Below, one piece after another: positions 53,937 through 62,925 of a stretch of DNA of 64,000 nt. The translations under genes and the position numbers were made by a program. The DNA comes from Candidatus Delongbacteria bacterium (GTDB taxonomy: Bacteria; UBA4055): the NCBI GenBank assembly GCA_016937995.1, contig JAFGVM010000016.1, positions 1-64,000 of the forward strand. The letters are read 5' to 3'. Each line of letters opens with the position of its first letter. Position 1 is the first letter of the stretch. The notes under the pieces are model-generated. The model was not told the DNA's origin, ran no database searches, and saw nothing but the letters and a program-made list of their open reading frames with translations.

Positions 53937-55067
53937 TTAATTTTTTACCAGCCAGTCCTCTGATTTTTTAAGTATGTCCTTGGTAAGAGAGTACTTTCCA
54001 TCTATTTCGTGATAATCTACACTTATACCACTTTTTTGTAAGCCCTCTTTTAATTTTATGCATTGTTCCTGATCAATAAATTGATCGTCTGAACTGTTTG
54101 CAATAAATAATTTAAGATTTTTAACTTTATTCAATTCATCCTGAGTAATATTGTCAATATCATACTTGGTTCCAAATGCTATTAACCCATCAACTAACTT
54201 AGGATATTTTAAAGCAACATTGAATCCTACTGTAGTTCCCTGATGTAGTCCAAGTAGATAAACATTGTTAACTTTGTTATTACTTTTAATCTCCTGAATG
54301 ATCGAAACAAGATAATCCTCGCTTATCTTATTTGATCTATCGAGTATGCTTTCTGTTTGATCTTCAATCTCCCATCTAAATTCCTTTGCAAGACCGATCT
54401 GAACTGGAAAAGGAGCTTGTGGAACTGCGAAGACGAACTCAGGTAAATAAAAATATTTCCATATTTTCACGAACTGGTCATGACTTCCTGCATAACCATG
54501 CAATCCAATAACAAGATCATACTTTTTATCAGGATGGAAATCTAAAGGCTTTACGAGTCGATAACTCATAATATTCTTCGATTCAATGTGATATATTTCT
54601 CCCAGATTTTTTATCATTTGACCGATACTATCAATTGCAGTATCGAAAATTTCAGTACCTCTAACTTTATCAAAATCTGCATCGTTTTTAATATATTTAA
54701 AATCTACGAAACCAAGTTCCACGGCTTTATATAAAAATTTGGCCGATAATTTTGGTTTACCCATCAGACCATAAGTACATGAAAGGTTGTAAGTGGATAT
54801 AATATCGAAAACATTGTGACTCAACATATACAAATAGTACTGTGCAGCTTTTTCATAATTTTTTTCCCAATATGCTTCATCAGCAGTGATCATGTAGTCT
54901 CTCAAATTTTCATTTAGAAAATCCCCAACATCTTCAGATAGTGGGTCAATTTTATCGGGACTTGACCAATCTTTTATTGAAACAACTTTCTGCTCACTGA
55001 CTTTTGTTCTCTCGCATGATATTAACAATAATATTGTAGTTACGATAAGCAATATTCTCATCTTCAT
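53937..55067 (-). CDS. Alpha/beta-hydrolase-like lipoprotein, probably inactive
   Basis: 376 residues. Lipoprotein signal with Cys18 (ILLLISCERT); a short TPR-like helical stretch (~60-120); then a phospholipase/carboxylesterase-type alpha/beta-hydrolase domain from ~180 ('YDLVIGLHGYAGSHDQFVKI', 'FVFAVPQAPF'). The nucleophile elbow reads GLHQG at 273-277, with His275 where the family has Ser, and the usual catalytic His near the C-terminus is replaced (EIDGKYSL). The Asp loop (SSDDQFI) remains. It is most likely a binding protein and not an esterase. It lies 36 bases upstream of the GGDEF gene, so it may share its transcript. Confidence 0.75.
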   Translation of the reverse strand: MKMRILLIVTTILLLISCERTKVSEQKVVSIKDWSSPDKIDPLSEDVGDFLNENLRDYMITADEAYWEKNYEKAAQYYLYMLSHNVFDIISTYNLSCTYGLMGKPKLSAKFLYKAVELGFVDFKYIKNDADFDKVRGTEIFDTAIDSIGQMIKNLGEIYHIESKNIMSYRLVKPLDFHPDKKYDLVIGLHGYAGSHDQFVKIWKYFYLPEFVFAVPQAPFPVQIGLAKEFRWEIEDQTESILDRSNKISEDYLVSIIQEIKSNNKVNNVYLLGLHQGTTVGFNVALKYPKLVDGLIAFGTKYDIDNITQDELNKVKNLKLFIANSSDDQFIDQEQCIKLKEGLQKSGISVDYHEIDGKYSLTKDILKKSEDWLVKN

Positions 55068-55206
55068 TTTTCACCACCATTATTAGTTTTAATATTTTAA
55101 TTTTATTTTATACCTGTCAACCTAACTTCTATTACAAAATACTCAACTTGTACACCATTGTCAAACTAATAAATATTTCAATTCACTATTTTGCATTGCA
55201 ATTTTT

Positions 55207-56493
55207 CTAAAGAATTAATGTCAATTCTTCTTCTATATTTCTAACATTTTTATCATGATCTTCATAAACCATTTTTATAGTTAAATCACTTCTTTCGTAG
55301 TAGTAGTTTTTCCTGTCGTTAAAAATAGTCTCGAGATCTTCTTTCAAGTTGTTTGAATAAAGTAACGGTCTTTTATCCTTCTGATTCAATTCAGAGTTAT
55401 ACATTCTTGTTAGGTCTTCTGTAGGCATATGAAGGTTAATAACGATAAAATTATCATTTAATATTTTTTTTACATCTTCCGTTAAAACACTTCCAGCTCC
55501 AAATGCAACTAAACTATCTTTCAAGTTTACAAATTTTTTTATTACTTCCTTCTCCATTTCTCTGAATTTATTTTCCCCGCTTTTTTTAAAGATCTCTTTA
55601 ATTTTTGTTTGAGTATCAAGTTCTATTAAATTATCGGTATCATAAAATTTTTTATTCAACTTCTTCGCAAGAATTTCTCCATAAAATGATTTACCCACTC
55701 CCGGCATTCCGATAAAAGCAATATTTGAATGTTTTATTGTATTTTGCTCTGTACTACTTTTCATCAATGAATAATTTGGTGATTTATCAAAAAATTTTTC
55801 AAATGTTTTTGATGCTTGTTTAACCAGCCAATCATGACCATCTATATATCTGGATGAAATTATTGATAATTTATTCAGATCATAATTTGCATCAATTATT
55901 ATCGAATTTTTTAACGAATCTTTGAAGTCGATATCAAAACTTTTCACCGCAATAACTACAAGATAAGCATCGTGCTGATCACTTATAAAATCTTTGAACA
56001 TAATATGATTGCAATTGAACTTCTTTGATAAATCAAGTGATTTCGAATCGGTTCTATTAGTTGAATAAATTATTGCACCGAGCATTTTTAATGCATATAT
56101 GGCTGCTTTGGCAGCACCTCCTGAACCAACAACTATGCATTTTCTATTTTTAACATCTAAACCACTTTTAATTATCGTATGCTCAACTCCATAAACATCC
56201 GTATTGAATCCATATAAATGCTCTCCCTTTCTGACAATAGTGTTCACCGCATTTATTTCATTTGCAACATTATCGATCTTATCGAGAAATGGCAATACTG
56301 TTTCTTTAAATGGAGAAGTAATATTTGCACCGGAAAGTTCATATTGATCGAATATTTGAATTATTTCTGAAGCAGAATTTACCCTAACAGGTTTGTATGT
56401 ATTATCCTGCTTATATTCTTGAAATATATAATTGAATATCTGTGGACTTTTGCTGTGAGATACTGGATTTCCAAAAATTGCATATTTCTTCAT
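55207..56493 (-). CDS. aroE/aroK: Shikimate dehydrogenase-shikimate kinase fusion
   Basis: 428 residues joining two steps of aromatic amino acid synthesis. Residues 1-~245 are AroE: 'FGNPVSHSKSPQIFNYIF', Lys63 (SPFKET), Asp99 (GFNTDV) and the NADP loop VVGSGGAAKAAIYALK. Residues ~255-428 are AroK: Walker A GMPGVGKS (262-269), DTDNLIEL, EKEVIKKF and an FGAGSVL turn. The order AroE-AroK in one chain keeps shikimate near the kinase. AroE is a little degenerate in its last helix. A single gene, 106 bases after pyrC. Confidence 0.93.
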   Translation of the reverse strand: MKKYAIFGNPVSHSKSPQIFNYIFQEYKQDNTYKPVRVNSASEIIQIFDQYELSGANITSPFKETVLPFLDKIDNVANEINAVNTIVRKGEHLYGFNTDVYGVEHTIIKSGLDVKNRKCIVVGSGGAAKAAIYALKMLGAIIYSTNRTDSKSLDLSKKFNCNHIMFKDFISDQHDAYLVVIAVKSFDIDFKDSLKNSIIIDANYDLNKLSIISSRYIDGHDWLVKQASKTFEKFFDKSPNYSLMKSSTEQNTIKHSNIAFIGMPGVGKSFYGEILAKKLNKKFYDTDNLIELDTQTKIKEIFKKSGENKFREMEKEVIKKFVNLKDSLVAFGAGSVLTEDVKKILNDNFIVINLHMPTEDLTRMYNSELNQKDKRPLLYSNNLKEDLETIFNDRKNYYYERSDLTIKMVYEDHDKNVRNIEEELTLIL

Positions 56494-56599
56494 TTACCAG
56501 CTCCATTGAACTAACTTATCATCTCACTGTTTATGATTCAAAATATTATTCTAAATACTTTATATCTGAACTAATAATCGAGCAAATTTTTGTCTATTT

Positions 56600-57916
56600 T
56601 CACCTTCTATAAATTTTTGAGTTATTAATAACACAATGAACAAGACCATTTAATTTTTCATCGTGATAACAGGTATTTATCGATTTTGACTGTAATTTTC
56701 TTCTGTCAACTTTCCATTCAGACTTATTGTCAAATATAGTTAATTCTGCTGTTTTGCCCTCACTTAGAATATCTTGATCCAAATTTAATATTTTTCTTGG
56801 ATTAATAGTTATTTTTTTGAGAAAATCCATTAAAGATAAAACATTGGTTTTTACCAGGTATTTAATGCCAACAGAAAACAATGTTTCTATTCCAAGAACA
56901 CCAAAAGGAGCAAAATCAAATTCAACATTTTTCTTTTCTGGGGTGTGCGGGGCATGATCAGAAGCTATAACATCAATTGTACCATCTTTTAACCCTAACA
57001 ATATTTCATCAATATCTTCTTTTGTTCTGAGAGGGGGGTTCATTTTAAAATCAGTTGAGAAAGTTTTTACCTTTTCATCAGTTAATGAAAAATGATGAGG
57101 GGTAACCTCTGAAGTTACTTTAAGTCCTTCCAGTTTGGCAGCTCTTATCAATTTAACACTTTCCTTTGCACTTATATGCTGAAAATGTGTGATCCCGTCA
57201 ACGTATCTGGCTATTTCAATATCTCTTGCGATCATTGAGCTTTCGGCAATATTAGGAATTCCGGCCATACCCAACTCTGTTGAAGATAAAGATTCATTCA
57301 TTACACCATCTAAGAAGCTTTTATCCTCTTCATGAACAAGTATCGGTACTTTAAACATACTCGCATACTGGAGGGCACCTTTCATTGCCTCACCACTTTG
57401 TATTCCATCACCATCATCACTAAATGCCAATACACCATTATTGATAAGTTCAGTCATCTCAACAAGTGTTTTCCCTTTCCTTTCAGAAGTAACAGCAGGT
57501 ATTTGATGTACCTTAACTAAAAGATCTTCAGTTCTCCTGCAAATATCGTTGTAAACAAAGATATTATCAACACATGGAGAAGTATTCGGCATTGTTGCAA
57601 TTCTCGTAAAACCCCCACTCATTGCTGCATTTGTTCCAGTAATAAAATTTTCAGCCTGCTCATAACCAGGTTCTCTAAGATGAACATGCATATCCATAAA
57701 ACCCGGGCTTATAAATTTATCTTTCGCGTCTATAATCAAGTCAGTTTCAGTAGTGGGAATAGACTCTTTTATTTCAGAAATTATTCCGTTCACTATTTTG
57801 ATATCGCTAGAATATTCTTTTCCTTTATATGGATCTATAATAGTTCCGTTAATTATCACGCAATTTTCTGGTAATTCCTCGAAATTACTTTTGTTGAGTA
57901 AAATATTATTTATCAT
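56600..57916 (-). CDS. pyrC: Dihydroorotase (class I)
   Basis: 438 residues; ring closure of carbamoyl-aspartate in pyrimidine synthesis. Metal ligands His77 and His79 (DMHVHLREPG), His195 (ILVHEED) and His247, and Asp320 in ASDHAPHT. 'GFTRIATMPNTSP' is also typical. The length and DMHVHLREPG form are of the class I, PyrC/PyrX-like group, and the substrate Arg81 is kept. Its ATG overlaps the pyrB stop by four bases (ATGA). Confidence 0.95.
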   Translation of the reverse strand: MINNILLNKSNFEELPENCVIINGTIIDPYKGKEYSSDIKIVNGIISEIKESIPTTETDLIIDAKDKFISPGFMDMHVHLREPGYEQAENFITGTNAAMSGGFTRIATMPNTSPCVDNIFVYNDICRRTEDLLVKVHQIPAVTSERKGKTLVEMTELINNGVLAFSDDGDGIQSGEAMKGALQYASMFKVPILVHEEDKSFLDGVMNESLSSTELGMAGIPNIAESSMIARDIEIARYVDGITHFQHISAKESVKLIRAAKLEGLKVTSEVTPHHFSLTDEKVKTFSTDFKMNPPLRTKEDIDEILLGLKDGTIDVIASDHAPHTPEKKNVEFDFAPFGVLGIETLFSVGIKYLVKTNVLSLMDFLKKITINPRKILNLDQDILSEGKTAELTIFDNKSEWKVDRRKLQSKSINTCYHDEKLNGLVHCVINNSKIYRR

Positions 57917-58866
57917 TTTATCCCTCCGATGTTAGCGCTTAAAAGATATAGTATGGCCATTCGTGATGCCACTCCATTAAGAACCTGCTCTAAAATAACC
58001 TGATGATCACCATCTGCTACATCATCATCAATTTCAACACCTCTGTTCATTGGTCCCGGATGAAGAATTAAAATATCATTATTAGCCTTAGCTAATTTTT
58101 CGTTAGTTATTCCCCAGAAATTATGATATTCTCTGAGAGAAGGGAAAGAAGGACCAACATGTCTTTCAAGTTGTATCCTCAATATGTTCATAACATCAGA
58201 ATTCTGTATAGCTTCTTCTAAATCATAAGTTACCTCAACTCCCAGCTTTTCAATATCTTTAGGGATCAAAGTTGCCGGACCGCATAATTGAACTTTTGCA
58301 CCATATAATTTAAGAGCATGAATGTTTGACATGGCAACTCTTGAGTGAACTATATCTCCAACCAATGTTACTCTTTTCCCCTTAAGGTCAGGGATTTTTT
58401 CAGTAATTGTCATTAGGTCTAAAATTGCCTGGGTCGGATGTTCATGAGCTCCATCCCCAGCGTTAATAATAATTGAGTCCAGATTATCCAAAAGCATTTT
58501 ATGAGCACCAGGTGTACTATGCCTCATAACAACCATGTCTATCTTCATTGCCTCAATATTTCTGGCAGTGTCAATCAATGTTTCACCTTTTTTCAATGAG
58601 GATGAGGAAGCGGCAAAATTAACAACATCAGCTGACAATCTTTTTTCAGCCATTTCAAATGACAGTTTTGTTCTTGTTGAATTTTCAAAAAACATATTTA
58701 CTACTGTTATGCCTTTTAGTGCTGCAACTTTTTTGTTCGGTGTATCAAGGATTTGTTTAAAGCTTGCAGAAGTTTTAAGAATCAGCTCAAGATCTTCTCT
58801 ACACATTCCATTTATTCCGAGTAAATGCTTGATCTTAAGCAAATCTTTTGTTTTAATATTGTCCAT
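57913..58866 (-). CDS. pyrB: Aspartate carbamoyltransferase catalytic chain
   Basis: 317 residues. Carbamoyl-phosphate loop STRTKLSFE (63-71), 'SSSSLKKGETLIDTARNIEA' (the 80s loop), HPTQ (143-146) and a LHPGPMNRGVE aspartate-binding end. No regulatory chain (pyrI) is nearby, as in Bacillus-like forms. It lies between pyrR and pyrC; an intrinsic terminator stands between pyrR and pyrB. Confidence 0.96.
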   Translation of the reverse strand: MDNIKTKDLLKIKHLLGINGMCREDLELILKTSASFKQILDTPNKKVAALKGITVVNMFFENSTRTKLSFEMAEKRLSADVVNFAASSSSLKKGETLIDTARNIEAMKIDMVVMRHSTPGAHKMLLDNLDSIIINAGDGAHEHPTQAILDLMTITEKIPDLKGKRVTLVGDIVHSRVAMSNIHALKLYGAKVQLCGPATLIPKDIEKLGVEVTYDLEEAIQNSDVMNILRIQLERHVGPSFPSLREYHNFWGITNEKLAKANNDILILHPGPMNRGVEIDDDVADGDHQVILEQVLNGVASRMAILYLLSANIGGIK

Positions 58867-58924
58867 TACTCCCTCATTTAGGTATTTTAAATTATATTTA
58901 GCAAGTTACTATCAGTTTTCATGC

Positions 58925-58949
58925 AAAAAAAAAGTGATACGATATCACT
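58925..58949 (-). terminator. Terminator/attenuator between pyrR and pyrB
   Basis: Stem AGTGATA/TATCACT with a 3-base loop, followed on the reverse strand by eight to nine Ts. The stem begins at the pyrR stop codon. In other bacteria PyrR governs such terminators in its own operon; I do not see a clear PyrR-binding anti-antiterminator loop here, so PyrR control is only inferred. Confidence 0.8.
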
Positions 58950-59496
58950 AATTTTTTTCAATTAAATAAACAGAATCTTCTTTGTCAATTTCTGACAATT
59001 TAACTCTGATCTCTTGAGTAGGGAGTGTTTTTACTACTTCACCTACATAATCAGGTTTTACAGGAAGCTCTCTTAACCCTCTGTCTATCAGAGCTGCAAA
59101 TTGAATTATTTTTGGTCTTCCTCTATCCATCAGTGCATTTATCGCGGCTAAAATGCTTCTCCCGGTAAATACAACATCATCAACGAGGATTATTTTTTTA
59201 TCATCAATAGAAAAAGGCATATCGTCTATAGAAATGTTCGGGACCTTCAAATTTATTCTAAAATCATCTCTATATAAGGTTGCATCTAGCACACCAGTCT
59301 CTATTTCGATATTTTCGCTACTGTTGATTTCTTCAATTATCCTGTTAGCCAGAAATTCTCCTCTTGTTTTTAAACCAACAATTACAAGTTTATATATTCC
59401 TTTGTAGTCTGCAATAATTTCAGAAGAAATCCTTTTAATAACCTTATGAAGTTTGTCATCATCCATTATAGTATGGATTATATTTTCTTTTGTCAT
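58948..59496 (-). CDS. pyrR: PyrR, pyrimidine operon regulator / uracil phosphoribosyltransferase
   Basis: 182 residues. PRPP-binding loop KIILVDDVVFTGRSI (101-115), 'VIVGLKTRGEFLANRI' and 'LDATLYRDDFR' match PyrR. In Gram-positive bacteria and several other groups it binds pyr mRNA in a UMP-dependent way and also makes UMP from uracil. It leads pyrB and pyrC and follows the Hsp70 gene by 33 bases, with AAGGGA before its ATG. Confidence 0.95.
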   Translation of the reverse strand: MTKENIIHTIMDDDKLHKVIKRISSEIIADYKGIYKLVIVGLKTRGEFLANRIIEEINSSENIEIETGVLDATLYRDDFRINLKVPNISIDDMPFSIDDKKIILVDDVVFTGRSILAAINALMDRGRPKIIQFAALIDRGLRELPVKPDYVGEVVKTLPTQEIRVKLSEIDKEDSVYLIEKN

Positions 59497-59529
59497 TCAA
59501 TTATCCCTTAATTTACTATTCTCAAAAAA

Positions 59530-62292
59530 TTAATCGATCCAATCCAACAAAGAATCATCAGCTGAATCTTCTACTGTTTCTTCTTTGCTTTTTGTTTCTT
59601 TACTTTTCTCAGGTTCTATATCGCTCCACTGATCATTTTCATCAACTAAGATTTTTTTACTGTCAGTGTTTGAAAATAATTCATTTACATCATCTTCAGT
59701 GAAAGAATCCTCTTCATCAGCTGACTGGTTTATTTGAACACTACTATTCTCTTTATCTGATTCCTTTATACGTATTATATCCTCATCTGTTAAATATTCA
59801 CTTCTGTCAATAATAAATTCAGACTTACCTATTTCATCAAGATCGTCATCAAATGACTGACTTTCCTGAATAGATGAATCCTCCATTGAAATATTTTCAA
59901 AATCGTCATCATCTATTTTATTTTCAAAGGCATTCTCTATTTCCTCTTCGGTTTTTGAATCAACTTCTTCATCTTCTTCGATCTTTGATTCAGTCGGAGA
60001 TAAATTTTCAAATATATCCTCTTCAGTATCATCAGAATTAACTTCTGTTAATTCCTCTTTTATTTCTACAGGTTCATCTGCAATAATTTCTTTTTCTTCT
60101 TCAACAGCTGATTCGGTCGGAGATAAATTTTCAAAGATATCCTCATCTGTGCTGTCAGTATCTTCAACTACTTTTTCTTCAGGTTCTTCTTCTTTTATTT
60201 CTTTTTCTTCTTCAACGATTTGCTCTTTCTCTTCTTCTATACCTTGGATATTTTCATTTTCATCTTCTATATCCGACTCTGTGGAAGAAATTTCTGATAA
60301 AACCGTTTTTGTTTCTTCATCAAACTCTTCAATATATGAATTAACCTTCTCTTCATCTGTCAGTTGCTCTTCTTCTATTTCGGATTTATCAGGCAAATTG
60401 TTTAGATCATTGTCTTCACTGGCTCTTTTTTCTGCAGATTCAAGAACTTCCATTTCTCTTTCAAGAAATTCTTTATTATCATCATCTTCATCAAATGATT
60501 CATCATTTGACTCTGTTCCAAGCTCTTTTGCAAGATCTTTGCTGCTAACTGACTCCATTTCAGATCTTTCAAGGATGTCTTCCGCATCCTCCTGCACCCT
60601 GTCTACCCTAAATACTTCACTCTTATCTATTGTTTCGCTTACCTGAGATTTCTTAGAATCAAATACATCGTTAACCATATTTGTTCCATCATCTTCACTT
60701 AAATTGTTTTCACTGGATAAAACATCGTCATAGTTACCATCAGCGAAAGAATTTGTTGCAAGATATTCTCTTCTTCTCGGGAACATATTATTAATTTGAC
60801 CTGCTTTCTGTCTTACCTGATCTCCGGAAAGTTCTCCTTCCCTGCTGATCTTTATTGCACTCTTTTTACCGGTATCAGGATCTTTTGCAGTAGCATGAAT
60901 AATGCCATTCACATCATATTCATAATTGAAAATGATCGGTTGTCCTGCGTCTTTAGGCGGAAAATTCAGCACAGTTGTCCCGATTACTGTACAAAATTCA
61001 GGATCCGGATCTTCACCCTGGATCACTATCATTTTAACTTGACTCTGCTTAGGTATTGAAGTATAAAATATCTGGCTTTTTCTCACCGGTATTTTACTAT
61101 TCTTTGGTATGATTACGGCATTTCTTTTGTTATCGAACTCATCCAAAGTAATCGCACCAAAACTATGCGCAGTAACATCTGAAATATTAATTGCTCCATA
61201 CTTCATACGGACCATCGCATTGACTTCCTGGTCACTTTCATCTTTTGCTGACAGAATACCAGCTTGAATAGCAGCTCCAAGGGCAACTGCTTCGTCTGGA
61301 TTTATCTGTTGTGAAGGCTTTTTACCTGTAACTCTGGTGATCATATCATGGACTGCCGGCATCCTGGTTGAACCACCGACCAGAAGAATCTGATCAATAT
61401 TTTCCCATTCAAGATCAGCATCGGTCATTACTGCATTTATCAATAACTCTGTTCTTGTTACATAGTCGGCAACTAAGTCGGAGAATAATTTTCTTGTTAT
61501 GGTTAATTTTGTTGATTTTCCTGTAGCAGACAAATAAACCGTTGTACTAATTTTTGAAGAAAGTACTTTTTTTGCATTTTCTGCTTTCAATCTCAGATCC
61601 TGTTTTAACACTGGATCAGCAAATAGGTCAATATCGTACTGCTGTTTAAATTTTTCGTTTAAGTATATCATCAGTTTTTCATCGAAGTTGTCTCCACCCA
61701 ACTGACGGTCACCGTCACTCGCGATCACATCAAACACACCTTCGTTCAACTGCATGATAGTTACATCAAAAGTTCCACCACCAAGATCATATACTAATAT
61801 TTTTTGCTCTAATTTTTTGTCCAGACCGTATGTTAGAGCCGCTGCAGTTGGCTCATTAATGATCTGTAAAACATTTACTCCTGAAACTTTTCCGGCATCT
61901 ATTGTAGCTTTTCTCTGCTTATCATTGAAATAAGCAGGAACAGTAATAACAACATCGGTAATAGTTTCATTAAGAAAGCTCTCAGCATCATCAACCAGCT
62001 TTCTCAGGATCATTGCAGAAATATCTTCCGGAGTATAGTCTGTTCCTTTGTTGGAAAAATGAAAATCAGAAGAGCCAATATGAGCTTTTATAGACGAAAT
62101 CGTTTTATCCGGTTCTGCAACTGACGACTGCTTTGCAATACTGCCTACAATAATTTGATCATCATCAAATAAGACGACCGAAGGTGTTATTCTCTCTCCT
62201 TCTTTGTTAGGAATAATTTCAGCTTTTCCAAATTCGTTGACCATTGCTATTGCAGAATTTGTTGTTCCCAGATCTATTCCGATCAATTTCAT
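59530..62292 (-). CDS. Hsp70 (DnaK-like) with a long acidic tail
   Basis: 920 residues against ~630 in DnaK. ATPase domain 1-~365 with GIDLGTTNS (5-13), VYDLGGGTFDVT (168-179) and LLVGGSTRMPAV (303-314). A beta-type substrate domain (~375-485) is present, but the helical lid is not recognisable; instead residues ~510-920 are very acidic and low in complexity, with a twice-used 'EDIFENLSPTES' motif about 40 residues apart (~717 and ~757). It is a paralogue with a special role and not the general DnaK. It follows a J-like/TPR gene and a GrpE-like gene. GGAGG precedes the ATG. Confidence 0.9.
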   Translation of the reverse strand: MKLIGIDLGTTNSAIAMVNEFGKAEIIPNKEGERITPSVVLFDDDQIIVGSIAKQSSVAEPDKTISSIKAHIGSSDFHFSNKGTDYTPEDISAMILRKLVDDAESFLNETITDVVITVPAYFNDKQRKATIDAGKVSGVNVLQIINEPTAAALTYGLDKKLEQKILVYDLGGGTFDVTIMQLNEGVFDVIASDGDRQLGGDNFDEKLMIYLNEKFKQQYDIDLFADPVLKQDLRLKAENAKKVLSSKISTTVYLSATGKSTKLTITRKLFSDLVADYVTRTELLINAVMTDADLEWENIDQILLVGGSTRMPAVHDMITRVTGKKPSQQINPDEAVALGAAIQAGILSAKDESDQEVNAMVRMKYGAINISDVTAHSFGAITLDEFDNKRNAVIIPKNSKIPVRKSQIFYTSIPKQSQVKMIVIQGEDPDPEFCTVIGTTVLNFPPKDAGQPIIFNYEYDVNGIIHATAKDPDTGKKSAIKISREGELSGDQVRQKAGQINNMFPRRREYLATNSFADGNYDDVLSSENNLSEDDGTNMVNDVFDSKKSQVSETIDKSEVFRVDRVQEDAEDILERSEMESVSSKDLAKELGTESNDESFDEDDDNKEFLEREMEVLESAEKRASEDNDLNNLPDKSEIEEEQLTDEEKVNSYIEEFDEETKTVLSEISSTESDIEDENENIQGIEEEKEQIVEEEKEIKEEEPEEKVVEDTDSTDEDIFENLSPTESAVEEEKEIIADEPVEIKEELTEVNSDDTEEDIFENLSPTESKIEEDEEVDSKTEEEIENAFENKIDDDDFENISMEDSSIQESQSFDDDLDEIGKSEFIIDRSEYLTDEDIIRIKESDKENSSVQINQSADEEDSFTEDDVNELFSNTDSKKILVDENDQWSDIEPEKSKETKSKEETVEDSADDSLLDWID

Positions 62293-62381
62293 TTAATTCC
62301 TCCAAAATAAGTGCTGATGAATATAATTTTACTCAATGAGTGCTTTTGTAATACTGAACTGTGATTAATTATATGCCTGAT

Positions 62382-62918
62382 TTATTTTTTTATCAATTTT
62401 CTTCTAGCTTGAGAAATAATAGCCAGCATCTCTTCAGCTTCATATCTCATTTTAATATTTGGAGAATTAATCCTGGTTCTCCATTTTCTAAATTCAGCAT
62501 TTATACGTTCTTTGATCTCTTCTTCACTTGAATCAGAATCCATCCTTAAAGCTTTAAAATAAAACCTGTCATCCCGCTCTTCGGTGGATCTTATATTCAA
62601 TAAATTAGTGCTTTCTTTTTCAAGAGTTTTGTTTACTGCCTGGTCTTTTTTCTTCTGTTTTTCGGCAGCTTCCTGCTTAATATGTTCAATCCTTTTATTT
62701 ACGACTTTTAAATTGTGTTGGGCATCAGTATTTTCAGGATCATAATATAACGCTTTTTCAAAGAATTTTTTACTATTTTCATAATCTTCTCTTTTATAGT
62801 AAGCAACAGCTTGGTCATAGTGAACCTTACTTTTCTTTTTTTTAATATCATCTAGATGTGATGTTTTATTTTTCTTCGATGATATTTTATCAGTTATTTT
62901 TGAAAACAAAGATGTCAT
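62382..62918 (-). CDS. TPR protein with a J-like domain lacking HPD
   Basis: 178 residues: basic N-terminus, one to two TPR units (~32-75, 'YDQAVAYYKREDYENSKKFF'), a coiled coil (~75-105) and a C-terminal domain (~118-178) that reads like a J domain: 'FYFKALRMDSDSSEEEIKER', then FRKWRTRINSP where HPD would be, and an 'EAEEMLAIISQARRKL' last helix. J proteins stimulate Hsp70 ATPase through HPD, so this one probably binds Hsp70 without standard stimulation. It starts eight bases after the GrpE-like gene and lies before the Hsp70 gene. Confidence 0.75.
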   Translation of the reverse strand: MTSLFSKITDKISSKKNKTSHLDDIKKKKSKVHYDQAVAYYKREDYENSKKFFEKALYYDPENTDAQHNLKVVNKRIEHIKQEAAEKQKKKDQAVNKTLEKESTNLLNIRSTEERDDRFYFKALRMDSDSSEEEIKERINAEFRKWRTRINSPNIKMRYEAEEMLAIISQARRKLIKK

Positions 62919-62925
62919 TTGATAC

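Noticed and set aside
60149-60646. Serine-rich + strand frame opposite the Hsp70 tail
   Set aside because: It is the complement of the acidic GAA/GAT-rich tail and has no start signal.
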